Origin: Candidatus Hydrogenedentota bacterium
GTDB lineage: Bacteria > Hydrogenedentota > Hydrogenedentia > Hydrogenedentales > CAITNO01
DNA length: 16,920 nt
Direction of reading: 5' to 3'
Assembly: GCA_007118765.1 (NCBI GenBank)
Contig: SKQZ01000305.1
Location: 1 to 16,920, forward strand
Shown here: positions 1-7,871 of the stretch, piece after piece
How the letters are laid out: the number at the start of each line of letters is the position of its first letter
Numbering within the stretch: position 1 is the first letter of the stretch
Translations under genes and position numbers: made by a program
The notes under the pieces: model-generated
The model's input: only the letters and a program-made list of their open reading frames with translations
What the model was told of the DNA's origin: nothing
Database searches by the model: none

Positions 1-262
1 CATTAACCAGTTGCGCACACGCGGCCTGAAAAAATACGATGCCATTGTTGAAGCAGGCAAGACGCGCCTGCGTCCCATTGTCATGACCACCATCACCTCC
101 GTGCTCGGACTGACGCCCATGCTGCTGGCTTCCGGCGAAGGCGCCGAAATGCGGCGTCCCCTCGCGTTAACCGTTGTTTCCGGCCTTGCAACAGCCACCA
201 TTCTTACCCTGTTCATCATACCAATGGCCTATAACCTCTTCGGCGGGAAAGACCGCGTATGA
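1..262 (+). CDS. RND-family efflux transporter, C-terminal fragment (5' end outside window)
   Basis: The reading frame is already open at the first base and ends at a TGA at 260-262, so only about the last 86 residues are visible. They match the end of an AcrB/HAE1-type inner-membrane proton-driven pump: the cytoplasmic turn with AGKTRLRPIVMTT, then the hydrophobic LTPMLLASGEGAEMRRPLA stretch, and a final transmembrane helix ending in FIIPMAYNLFGG. The same AG.(D/T)R.RP(I/V)(M)MT turn recurs at the end of the next gene. The stop codon overlaps the ATG of the following RND gene (ATGA), so the two are almost certainly co-transcribed and translationally coupled. The substrate cannot be told from this fragment. 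The family call is firm; the true start and full domain content lie outside the window. Confidence 0.9.
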   Translation, partial: INQLRTRGLKKYDAIVEAGKTRLRPIVMTTITSVLGLTPMLLASGEGAEMRRPLALTVVSGLATATILTLFIIPMAYNLFGGKDRV

Positions 263-3200
263 AGTTCTCGTTGCCAGGTTTTGCTGTGCGCCGCCCTGTG
301 ACGGTGGTTATGCTGTCACTTACCATGCTCGGCCTGGGCGGTATTGCCTGGTATCGGCTGCCACTCACTTTCCTGCCACGGGCAGAGAGTCCGTTTATCC
401 TGTGCGTGTTTCCCTATCCCGGCGCCGGGCCCGCCCAAGTGGAACAACAAATCGCCATTCCTGTGGAAGGCGAGTTTCGTACCATACCGGGGCTAACCCG
501 CATTGAAACGATTTCGGGCAGCAACAGCTGTCAGGTGGCCATGCTATTCAGTCTGGACACCAACATGGGCACCATTACCGGCGAAATCCGAGACCGCATA
601 GAACGCCTGAAACTGGAGCTTCCTCAGGAGGTTGACAAGGTCATGATTCAACGTTTTAACGTTGACTCATTCCCAATCATGGTGATTGGCATGTTCAGTC
701 CGGGTGATCGCGAAGAGTTTGCACATCAGGTGCGCACCGTGGCGGAACCCCGCTTGCGGCGGCTTGATGGCGTCGCCAATGTGGAGGTACATTCGCCCAC
801 CCATCCCCGGCAGGTACTCATCGAATTTGAACAAGACACCCTGAACGGGCTCGGCATATCGCTGCCCAGCGTCCTTGAACGCATCCAGGACGGCAGCATC
901 AATCTCTCGTTGGGCGCACTGACCGACGGCCATTACCGTTATTATGTACGCTATGAGGGGGAATATAAAGACCTTGACGACATTGCAAACATTATTGTGG
1001 GCCCGCACGGTCTCCGCCTGAACGACGTCGCCACCGTGCGATACAGCGCGCGGGAAGACCCCATGCGCGTGACACTGGATGGGGCGGACGGGTTGGTGGT
1101 GCTGGTCACCAAAGAATCCCAAGCGAATACGGTAAACACCTGTCGCGCCGTGCAAGCGGAACTGGACACCCTGCTGGAGATGCCGGGCTTCAGGGAAGCG
1201 CGCGCCTTGGTCTTGTTTGACCAGTCAGAGTTTATTATCAAGGCATTGAGAAACCTGTTCATGCAGGGTCTTTTTGGCGGCGCCATGGCGATAACAGTCC
1301 TGCTGATCTTTATGCACCGACTGTTTCCCACTGCACTGGTGGCACTGTCTATTCCCACGTCGTTGGTGTTCGCGCTGGTGTTCATGTTTTTTGCGGGCAT
1401 GTCACTCAATATCATTACCATGGTCTCCATGATCATTGCGGTGGGCATGCTTGTGGACAACGCCATTGTGGTTGTGGAAAACATTTTGCGCCACCGGTCG
1501 CTGGGCGAACCAATCAAGCCGGCAGTCGTCAACGGCGCAAACGAAGTCAGTTTGGCCATAATTGCTTCCACGGCTACCACATGGGTCGTGTTCTTGCCGA
1601 TGTTTTATATGCAAACCGGGCAAATGTCCATTTTCATGGAGCAGCTCGGCGGCCCTCTCATCGTTGCACTGTGCGGCAGCCTGATCGTGGCGCTTTCTCT
1701 TATTCCCCTTGCCATGAGCGGCTTGGAATATATGAAGAGCAAACGCGGGAAGAATGCCGTACCCATTCAAGAAGAGTTTTTGGAGCATGGACTGCCCCGT
1801 CGCATTGTGGAAGGCGTGGTAAGCGTGTACGCCGCCCTGCTGCGGCTGTGCCTGCGCTGGCGCTTCGTTTTCCTCTTATTGATTTTCGGCGCGGTGGTAT
1901 TCACGGTCCGGTATCCTCTTCAACAAGTGGGCATGCGGGCACTGCCCAAACTGGACATGCGCGAGATTACCATTGATATTCCGCTCGATCCCAATTATGG
2001 GATGGACCGCGCCGTGGCGCTTTTTACCCAGTTCGAAGAAGCGCTCAACGAACTGCGGGATGACCTTGCCATCAAGAATATCCTTGCCTACCACGGGCGC
2101 CGGGGCGGGGCAATCCATGTGTATCTGTATACGGATGACGACGGACCCAAGGGACGCCACCCGACCTATTCCACCGATGAAGTGCTTGATATCCTGTCTG
2201 AAAAACTGCCCATGCAGGTGCCCGGCGGTTTTGTCAACTTTTTTACCGCCGATGTGGGCGACCCCGGCGCGGAACGCGGCTTGTTTTTGATATTGCGGGG
2301 CGACGATATGAACACGCTGGAGGAATACGCACACATCGTGGGGGATGCGATGGCCGGATTGGATACGCTCCGCGAAATTGAGATTGGCGTTCCGCAAACA
2401 CGGCAAGAAATGCAGATACATATTGATGCGCCTCTTGCCCGTCAGGCAGGCGTAAGCCCCATGATGATCGCACAGACCGTGGAAGCGGCATTGCGGGGCG
2501 TACGCATGCCGTATCTGAAACGGGGGGGACGCGAGATTCCGGTATGGGCGCAATTCCGCGAAGAAGACCGGCAATCCCTCGCCAATCTGGAGACCATTGC
2601 AATACCCGGTCTGGACAACACGTTGACGCCGCTTCATCAACTTACAGATTTCAAAAAAGCGCCCTCGCCCAATACCATCCGGCGCATTAACGGCATGAAT
2701 ATCGTCACCATATCAACCCGCACGGACAGCCGCAATTTAATGGCAGTAAAACGCGATATAACGGCCATCATGGAGCAAATCGAGCTGCCGCCCATGTATT
2801 CCTACATGTTTGGCGACGAATTCGAGGAGTTGGACGAAAACCTGGTCAATTTTACCTTTACATTGCTTATGGCGGTGGTGCTGATTTATTTGGTCATGTG
2901 CGCTCTTTTTGAATCTTTTGTGCTGCCCTTCTCCATCATGACCACAGTGCCTCTGGCCTTGGTCGGCGCCGTGTGGATGCTGTTTTTTACCAATATGCCC
3001 TTTGACTCCATCTCGCTTATCGGATGCATTCTCATGGCGGGCATTATCGTGAATAATGGCATCGTGATTGTTGATCATATTCGTCAGTTGTGTCTGCACG
3101 CGCCCGACCGGAACGCGGCGATTGTACAGGCGGGAAAAGACAGGTTCCGCCCCGTAATGATGACCGCCATCACCACCATCCTGGGTCTGTTGCCCGTTGC

Positions 3201-3387
3201 ACTGGCGCGCACGGGCGGGGCGGCCACCTTTGCCGGTCTGGGCCGCGCCCTTATCGGCGGCCTGATGACCGGCACCGTATTAACCTTGTTCGTGGTGCCG
3301 GTATTCTTCGGGCTCCTGGATGATTGCAGCCGCTGGGGAAAAGATTTTGTCGGCGACATCACATTGACAAAAAAACAGAACAAGTAA
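259..3387 (+). CDS. RND efflux transporter, HAE1/AcrB-like inner-membrane pump
   Basis: The protein has 1042 residues, close to the usual 1030-1050 of HAE1 pumps, so it appears complete. It probably exports drugs, detergents or other amphiphiles from the periplasm or inner membrane through an adaptor and an outer-membrane channel, driven by protons. Visible features are TM1 after FAVRRPVTVVM, the porter-domain YPGAGPAQVEQQ segment, TM4 with VGMLVDNAIVVVEN (D400, N401), and TM10 with GIIVNNGIVIVD (N932, N933), followed by the conserved AGKDRFRPVMMTAITT turn. AcrB has Asp-Asp in TM4 and Lys in TM10, so this pump carries a reduced proton relay; similar Asn variants occur in other RND pumps. The ATG overlaps the previous gene's stop as ATGA, implying translational coupling with a second RND subunit, as in MdtB-MdtC. 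The Asp-Asn motif argues against a heavy-metal CzcA-type pump, but the substrate is unknown. Confidence 0.93.
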   Translation: MKFSLPGFAVRRPVTVVMLSLTMLGLGGIAWYRLPLTFLPRAESPFILCVFPYPGAGPAQVEQQIAIPVEGEFRTIPGLTRIETISGSNSCQVAMLFSLDTNMGTITGEIRDRIERLKLELPQEVDKVMIQRFNVDSFPIMVIGMFSPGDREEFAHQVRTVAEPRLRRLDGVANVEVHSPTHPRQVLIEFEQDTLNGLGISLPSVLERIQDGSINLSLGALTDGHYRYYVRYEGEYKDLDDIANIIVGPHGLRLNDVATVRYSAREDPMRVTLDGADGLVVLVTKESQANTVNTCRAVQAELDTLLEMPGFREARALVLFDQSEFIIKALRNLFMQGLFGGAMAITVLLIFMHRLFPTALVALSIPTSLVFALVFMFFAGMSLNIITMVSMIIAVGMLVDNAIVVVENILRHRSLGEPIKPAVVNGANEVSLAIIASTATTWVVFLPMFYMQTGQMSIFMEQLGGPLIVALCGSLIVALSLIPLAMSGLEYMKSKRGKNAVPIQEEFLEHGLPRRIVEGVVSVYAALLRLCLRWRFVFLLLIFGAVVFTVRYPLQQVGMRALPKLDMREITIDIPLDPNYGMDRAVALFTQFEEALNELRDDLAIKNILAYHGRRGGAIHVYLYTDDDGPKGRHPTYSTDEVLDILSEKLPMQVPGGFVNFFTADVGDPGAERGLFLILRGDDMNTLEEYAHIVGDAMAGLDTLREIEIGVPQTRQEMQIHIDAPLARQAGVSPMMIAQTVEAALRGVRMPYLKRGGREIPVWAQFREEDRQSLANLETIAIPGLDNTLTPLHQLTDFKKAPSPNTIRRINGMNIVTISTRTDSRNLMAVKRDITAIMEQIELPPMYSYMFGDEFEELDENLVNFTFTLLMAVVLIYLVMCALFESFVLPFSIMTTVPLALVGAVWMLFFTNMPFDSISLIGCILMAGIIVNNGIVIVDHIRQLCLHAPDRNAAIVQAGKDRFRPVMMTAITTILGLLPVALARTGGAATFAGLGRALIGGLMTGTVLTLFVVPVFFGLLDDCSRWGKDFVGDITLTKKQNK

Positions 3388-3441
3388 CCCGAACGGGATA
3401 TAACCGACACGCTTACGCGGCACGAGCGGGGGAGAGGCCGG

Positions 3442-4179
3442 TTACATAATCCATTTGCGCCTGATATTCCACAAACTGACCAGGAACAACGCCGTACAAA
3501 ACGCACACAACACAATGAAGCTAACGGTTAAAGACAGGGTATTCCCGCCGTGTACCGCGCCGTGGAGCATGTCCGCACCGTAAGTCAACGGCAACAGATA
3601 AGAAAAAGGACGCAGCAAAGGGGGAATCTGTTCAATTGGAAAAAAGAGCCCGCACAAGAAAATCATGGGGAACCGAAAAAAGTTGGAGTATGTCTGGGCC
3701 TCAAATACCTCGTTTACCGCCACCGCAATAAACAGTCCGAAAAATGTGGAGGTAGCGGCAATAAGAAAAACGGCCGGCACAAATACATGCCACGCCACGG
3801 CAGAGAGATCAGTCAAAAACAGGGCTATCATAACCGGCGCCAATACATTAAGCGCGCCAAACAGGATGGCGCCACTGGTTTTTGCGAGCATGAGGGTTTG
3901 AAAAGAAACGGGAGCCAGCAACAGGCGTTCAAAAGACCGATTCTTCTTTTCAAACGTCACCGTTACCGCGAGCATGGACGTGGCGCCGAACAAGATGGAT
4001 ACGGCGGTCACGCCGGGAAGCAGGTACAGCACATCTTCCACTTCACCGCCGGTGCGAATAAAGAACATGGCCGTCCATGCGAGTGGAAATATGAGCCCCC
4101 AGGTTATATTGGGCGGCTTCAAGTAATAGGCCTTGATATCCTTGCGCACGATGTTCCAAAACGCAATCCAGCTGCTCAT
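3442..4179 (-). CDS. ABC-2 type transporter permease
   Basis: This 245-residue membrane protein has about six hydrophobic segments (roughly residues 25-40, 50-70, 105-123, 129-155, 167-183 and 216-238), the layout of ABC-2 permeases. The region around FEKKNRSFERLLLAPVS and the late FFPIEQIPPLLRPFSYLLP segment are typical of the ABC-2 family (DrrB, NodJ, YadH-like). It would form the membrane channel of an exporter with the ATPase encoded just upstream: the ATPase stop lies 20 bases before this start, and an AAAAGGA ribosome site precedes the ATG at good spacing. It converges on the RND gene with 54 bases between stops. The substrate (drug, lipid or polysaccharide) cannot be inferred. No truncation is visible. 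Confidence 0.9.
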   Translation of the reverse strand: MSSWIAFWNIVRKDIKAYYLKPPNITWGLIFPLAWTAMFFIRTGGEVEDVLYLLPGVTAVSILFGATSMLAVTVTFEKKNRSFERLLLAPVSFQTLMLAKTSGAILFGALNVLAPVMIALFLTDLSAVAWHVFVPAVFLIAATSTFFGLFIAVAVNEVFEAQTYSNFFRFPMIFLCGLFFPIEQIPPLLRPFSYLLPLTYGADMLHGAVHGGNTLSLTVSFIVLCAFCTALFLVSLWNIRRKWIM

Positions 4180-4199
4180 CTCACATCCTTTTGCGACGT

Positions 4200-5153
4200 C
4201 TAACGTTTGTCACTCATGGCTTTCGCCTCAATACCGGTAATATCCACAAAAACATCTTCCAATGACGGGCGCACACGGCGCGCTTCGAGAATTTCGACAT
4301 GGTGCGCTTCCAATGAGCGTGCCAGCGGCCCCACAAGAATGGGGCTATCGGCTTCAACCCGAAGCGTATCCTTGTCCTGGCGGGTGAATGTCATTTCTGG
4401 GAACGCCTCCGCGAGCGTCTGTGTCGCTTCCGTATCATGCCCATCGCACACAAGCAACATGCCATGCTTGCCTTGAATTGGCGCGAGCAGTTCCGGTATC
4501 GATCCCGTCTTGACAATTCGTCCCGACACAATAAATGCCACCCGGTCGCAGAGGCGCTCTGCTTCTTCAATATAGTGGGTGGTCAAAAAAATGGTTGTTC
4601 CCGCGCCATGCAAGTCCGCAATCAACTGTCGCAGCTGCCGTGCGCCGGAAACATCAAGGCCCATGGTGGGTTCATCCAGAAAAAGTATTTTCGGGCGGTG
4701 AATAATGCCCGCAGCGATGGTAAGCTTGCGTTTCATCCCTTTGGAGTAGCCCCCGAATTTACGGTCTGATGCTTTGACAAGCCCAAAGGTTGTAAGCAAC
4801 TCCCGTGCTCGCTGTTGCCGCACTTGCTTGGGCATGCCATACAAAGCCGCGCAAAAACACAGATTTTCAAACCCTGTAAGCTCGGGATATAGATTGCTCT
4901 CATCGGGCACAACGCCAATGTGATACTGTGCAGCCTTGGGATTGGCCACACAATCCACCCCGGCAATATGAATAGCGCCTGCATCAGGGCGTGCGAGACC
5001 GGTAAGCATATTAATGGTGGTGGTCTTCCCGGCGCCATTGGGCCCGAGGAAACCCAACATTTCACCTCTACGCACACAAAACGAGATGTCCGCAACCGCC
5101 ATTACCGCGTCAAACTGCTTCACGAGCCCGTCGGCAACAATAATTTCGTCCAT
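4200..5153 (-). CDS. ABC transporter ATP-binding protein (ABC-2 exporter, CcmA/DrrA/NatA type)
   Basis: The protein has 317 residues: a nucleotide-binding domain in the first 220 or so, then the C-terminal extension common in DrrA/NatA-like ATPases. Visible motifs are Walker A GPNGAGKTT (37-45), signature YSKGM (126-130), Walker B ILFLDEPT (146-153) and the switch histidine in TTHYIEEAE (H183). The Q-loop position reads VVPDESNLYPELTG, with Asp84 where most ABC ATPases have Gln; Glu or Asp variants are known among NatA-like exporters. It powers the ABC-2 permease that follows 20 bases downstream. An AGAGAG stretch lies just before the ATG. An ArsR-type gene stands 137 bases upstream on the same strand and probably controls the cassette. 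The function is export; the substrate is unknown. Confidence 0.93.
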   Translation of the reverse strand: MDEIIVADGLVKQFDAVMAVADISFCVRRGEMLGFLGPNGAGKTTTINMLTGLARPDAGAIHIAGVDCVANPKAAQYHIGVVPDESNLYPELTGFENLCFCAALYGMPKQVRQQRARELLTTFGLVKASDRKFGGYSKGMKRKLTIAAGIIHRPKILFLDEPTMGLDVSGARQLRQLIADLHGAGTTIFLTTHYIEEAERLCDRVAFIVSGRIVKTGSIPELLAPIQGKHGMLLVCDGHDTEATQTLAEAFPEMTFTRQDKDTLRVEADSPILVGPLARSLEAHHVEILEARRVRPSLEDVFVDITGIEAKAMSDKR

Positions 5154-5290
5154 TTCCGCTCTCTTTATCGTTTGGCGTCCATGCGGTTGAGCCGCACCGG
5201 AACAGTCTTAACAAACTCAGCAGCATTTGCTAATCATAATGTATCCCCATGACTGTAAGCATGCTGCCGAGCAATATACATCAAGGCTAC

Positions 5291-5593
5291 TCACTCTTCG
5301 ACAGTCAACGAACATGACGGGGCTTTGAACAGCGGGGATATGGTTTGGCCCCATGCCGCCAGTGTTTTCGCATTTACGCGATAATGCACAAAATATCCGC
5401 GCTTCTCCGCGATGACAACGTCCGCATCACGCAAAACGCGCAGGTGTTGTGACACAGCGGCGGGTGTTATCCCAAGTTTTTGGGATAACGCATTCACACA
5501 CAATGTTTTGTTTCTGAGCAGTGCGATCATCTCTATACGCGTCGGTACGGAAAAAACTTTGCAAATACGAGCCTGTGTTTCAATCTCATTCAT
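5291..5593 (-). CDS. ArsR-family winged-helix transcriptional regulator
   Basis: The product is a 100-residue DNA-binding protein of ArsR/SmtB type. It shows the N-terminal helix with VFSVPTRIEMIALLRN, the helix-turn-helix LSQKLGITPAAVSQHLRVLRDADVV (residues 37-60) and the beta-wing EKRGYFVHYRVN. The canonical metal-binding ELCVCDL motif is replaced by TLCVNAL, leaving a single cysteine at C32 (others at C11 and C94), so classical As/Sb sensing is unlikely and a non-metal or redox signal is possible. I chose the ATG at 5593, which is preceded by AAAGGCAGG and starts where the family starts; an upstream in-frame extension of 22 residues is hydrophobic, basic and atypical. Its position before an ABC exporter on the same strand, with a palindrome overlapping its own promoter, suggests an autoregulated repressor of that exporter. 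Confidence 0.88.
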   Translation of the reverse strand: MNEIETQARICKVFSVPTRIEMIALLRNKTLCVNALSQKLGITPAAVSQHLRVLRDADVVIAEKRGYFVHYRVNAKTLAAWGQTISPLFKAPSCSLTVEE

Positions 5594-5612
5594 GAGCCTG
5601 CCTTTGTTTAAG

Positions 5613-5626
5613 TATCTACGCAGATA
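5613..5626 (-). promoter_or_regulatory. Candidate ArsR operator (inverted repeat)
   Basis: On the minus strand this reads TATCTGCGTAGATA, a perfect 5-base inverted repeat around four bases. It lies about 20 bases before the arsR start codon and touches the candidate -10 element, a usual place for an autoregulatory ArsR operator. The repeat is seen directly; binding by the regulator is inferred. The short arms make chance occurrence possible. Confidence 0.4.
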
Positions 5627-5653
5627 ATATATGAGTAGTGCCGGCAAATGCAA
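5624..5653 (-). promoter_or_regulatory. Candidate sigma-70 promoter of arsR
   Basis: Minus-strand TTGCAT (5648-5653) and TATTAT (5624-5629) are separated by 18 bases and lie 30-60 bases before the arsR ATG. The -10 matches the consensus well and the -35 matches only its TTG. The -10 overlaps the inverted repeat proposed as operator, so a bound repressor would block polymerase. Confidence 0.35.
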
Positions 5654-5818
5654 ACGCATATAGACTCAATGACAGTAAGGATTCATGCCCGTGTACGGTG
5701 CGTGAGGCAACACTACCGATATTCGCAGTGAAATAGTTTCGCGGAAAAAACTGTTGTCTACACAAGCATAGTAAACGCGTGATTAACCGCTGACTGCAAC
5801 GACAGGGAAAAGATGTGT

Positions 5819-5848
5819 TTGTGTGTCAACGCTTTTCTCGTATATACT
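5819..5848 (+). promoter_or_regulatory. Candidate sigma-70 promoter of the prepilin-like gene
   Basis: TTGTGT (5819-5824) and TATACT (5843-5848) are separated by 18 bases, about 55 bases before the start codon of the prepilin-like gene. The -10 has five of six consensus bases; the -35 is weak. The rest of the 309-base region between arsR and this gene shows no ORF, no strong terminator and no recognisable riboswitch. Confidence 0.33.
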
Positions 5849-5902
5849 TTAGGAAAGTGTTAAGTTATAGTCAACGAGATTATAGAAAGGCAGTGCTGAT
5901 TG

Positions 5903-6835
5903 ATGAGCAGTAATCGTAAACACGGATTCACGTTGATTGAGTTGTTGGTGGTAATCGCCATCATTGGCATTTTGGCGGCCATTCTTTTGCCTGCTTTGGG
6001 TCGCGCCCGCGAGGCTGCGCGGCGCGCCTCCTGCGCCAACAATCTACGGCAGATGGGCCTTGTCTTCAAAATGTATGCAAACGAATCGCCCGGTGAAAAA
6101 TTTCCGCCCCGTATGCTCCGTGACATCCATGGCAATCTTTCGGACACCATGATTTTTAACGGGCCATCGGTATACCCGGAATATCTTACGTACCTGACGG
6201 TGGTATGGTGCCCTTCCCATGGCGGGACATCGCCTCTGGAACGGTATGACCAAGGCGCCCGGCGGGGAAGCAACCTGTTCACCGGCAATAATAATGGCGT
6301 TATAGAAGCCAAGGAACTGCTGAAATCCCCGTTTAACTACACAGGTTGGGCCGTACTGGAGTCGCGGAACTTTCTCGGCGACAGGGCAGGAACGGAAGGC
6401 AGCGGCGTGGGGGGACGTTTCGAGGATGACGACTACATTGGCACGCCTATCATGGAACTTGCCGATGCAAATATCCTGAGCGAAGCAGCGGCATCGGATG
6501 AAGACTTTACCGTGTCCGAGGCGAATGCAGGTACACAGGTTGGCAATGGGAACACATTGTACCGGCTGCGTGAAGGTGTGGAGCGTTTCATGATTACCGA
6601 CATCAATAATCCCGGCGCCTCCGCAGTTTCACAGAGCGATATACCCGTTATGTGGGACCATTTGACGCCACAAGTCATGGGATCAACCCATCTCCCCGCA
6701 GGCATGAACGTGTTGTATATGGATGGGCATGTCCGTTTTCACCGGTATCCGGGCGATTCGCCGTGGATGATAACCGTGGATGGGCCGCGCATCCTTGGTC
6801 GTTATGACCGCCTGTTCGGCTATCGAACTCCATAG
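5903..6835 (+). CDS. Prepilin-type N-terminal cleavage/methylation domain protein (DUF1559-like, H-X10-DG)
   Basis: The product is about 310 residues. It opens with a class III prepilin leader: a short basic stretch, then G/FTLIELLVVIAIIGILAAILLPAL with the conserved Glu5 after the cleavage glycine. This would be cut and methylated by PilD-type prepilin peptidase. The following AREAARRASCANNLRQMG segment, the ITDINNP region near residue 233 and the C-terminal HLPAGMNVLYMDGHV motif mark the pseudopilin-like DUF1559 group abundant in Planctomycetes and relatives. The spacing here is H-X10-DG rather than the eponymous X9. Its role is not established; a type II-secretion-like pseudopilus or cell-surface role is usually assumed. 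An AGAAAGG site at 5884-5890 could serve either the ATG at 5903 or a TTG one codon earlier; I prefer ATG. There are no pilus-assembly genes beside it. Confidence 0.88.
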   Translation: MSSNRKHGFTLIELLVVIAIIGILAAILLPALGRAREAARRASCANNLRQMGLVFKMYANESPGEKFPPRMLRDIHGNLSDTMIFNGPSVYPEYLTYLTVVWCPSHGGTSPLERYDQGARRGSNLFTGNNNGVIEAKELLKSPFNYTGWAVLESRNFLGDRAGTEGSGVGGRFEDDDYIGTPIMELADANILSEAAASDEDFTVSEANAGTQVGNGNTLYRLREGVERFMITDINNPGASAVSQSDIPVMWDHLTPQVMGSTHLPAGMNVLYMDGHVRFHRYPGDSPWMITVDGPRILGRYDRLFGYRTP

Positions 6836-6900
6836 TCTCTCTTGAAACAGGACTTTTGTGCTCTCATAGATAAACCTGAAAAGGCGAACACGGATCGGTC

Positions 6901-7842
6901 GTGAACACATCTCAAACGCCCTTATGTTTGGTCGTCGGTTTTTTGGGCAGCGGCAAGACAACGCTGCTGAGAACCATTATTCGCCAGTTTCCAGACAAAC
7001 AATTGGCGTTTATCGTCAATGAGTTTTCGGAGATGGATGTGGACGGCGCCGCGTTACAACAGGAGCACGAAACGGTTGTGTGCCTGCCGGGGGGGAGCGT
7101 GTTTTGCCGATGCCTGGCCGGTCAGTTCATCCAAACACTACAAGACCTGCCCCGGACAATGCATGCACCACAATGGGATGGCGTTGTGGTGGAGGCCAGC
7201 GGCATTGCCGATCCCGGCGTGGCGCCCCAGATGCTGCGGGAAGCGGGTCTGGACACCCGCTATCGGTTGACGCGCATTATTGCCGTGGTGGACCCCGGTA
7301 ACATTGAGGCGCTGCTGCAAGAACTTCCCAACACCAAATCGCAGTTGATGACCGCCGACGTGATACTTATCAACAAAACCGACGTGTACGACCGCGAACA
7401 AATAGACACGGCAACGGCCCTTGTGCGCACCGTAAATGAAAACGCCGCCATTGAACACGTTGTCCGTTGTGAAATAGCCCTGCCTTTTTTTGAAACCCCT
7501 TCCTCCTCAAGGCCGACCGGAGACTATGCCGCCGCAGCAGACCCAAACTTTGCCACCGCCGTCGCGCATACCGCCGCTGTGGTGGACACCGACAAGTTGA
7601 CGCGGGCTCTGAATACGTTGCGGCAGGAACTATACCGGGCAAAAGGATTTCTGAACAGCCCTTCCGGCGCTGTTTACCTTGACTGGACGCCGTCAACCTG
7701 CTCCCGTTTTGATTTGCCGGACTATACGGGGCCCTTTGGCTTTTCCTTCATCGGCCGCGGCACCAAAACGCCTGCCATCAACGCGATTGCGGCACGACTG
7801 CAATCAGGCGCCTTCAATTCGCAACAGGACGCCTCCGGGTAA
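6901..7842 (+). CDS. CobW/COG0523-family GTP-binding protein (metal-chaperone-like)
   Basis: The 313-residue product is a P-loop G3E GTPase. Visible are Walker A GFLGSGKTT (13-21), the NEFSEMDVDGA segment, the Walker-B-like VVVEASGIADP (E98) and the base-specificity motif NKTD (158-161). The C-terminal part from about residue 227, with RAKGFLNSPSGAVYLDW and FSFIGRG, resembles the CobW_C domain. Relatives insert or deliver Zn, Co or other metals, or serve nitrile hydratase. The usual metal-binding CxCC is altered to GGSVFCRC (C69, C71), with another cysteine at C61, so the metal or partner may differ. The start is GTG, with GGATCGG shortly before it; no better in-frame start is seen. It follows the prepilin-like gene after 65 bases and converges on glpK. 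No metal-dependent partner enzyme is adjacent, so its client is unknown. Confidence 0.88.
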   Translation: MNTSQTPLCLVVGFLGSGKTTLLRTIIRQFPDKQLAFIVNEFSEMDVDGAALQQEHETVVCLPGGSVFCRCLAGQFIQTLQDLPRTMHAPQWDGVVVEASGIADPGVAPQMLREAGLDTRYRLTRIIAVVDPGNIEALLQELPNTKSQLMTADVILINKTDVYDREQIDTATALVRTVNENAAIEHVVRCEIALPFFETPSSSRPTGDYAAAADPNFATAVAHTAAVVDTDKLTRALNTLRQELYRAKGFLNSPSGAVYLDWTPSTCSRFDLPDYTGPFGFSFIGRGTKTPAINAIAARLQSGAFNSQQDASG

Positions 7843-7871
7843 TACGCAACCCGTGCCGCCGCCACTTTTGA

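Noticed and set aside
3388..3441. Possible bidirectional terminator between the converging RND and ABC permease genes
   Set aside because: Only short repeats are seen (GTAACC/GGTTAC over a loop of about 50 bases, CCCG-AA-CGGG with a two-base loop); no stable stem with a T-run on either strand.
5594..5659. 22-residue N-terminal extension of the ArsR protein
   Set aside because: It is hydrophobic and basic, not family-like, and the internal ATG at 5593 has the better ribosome site; the stretch contains the candidate promoter and operator.
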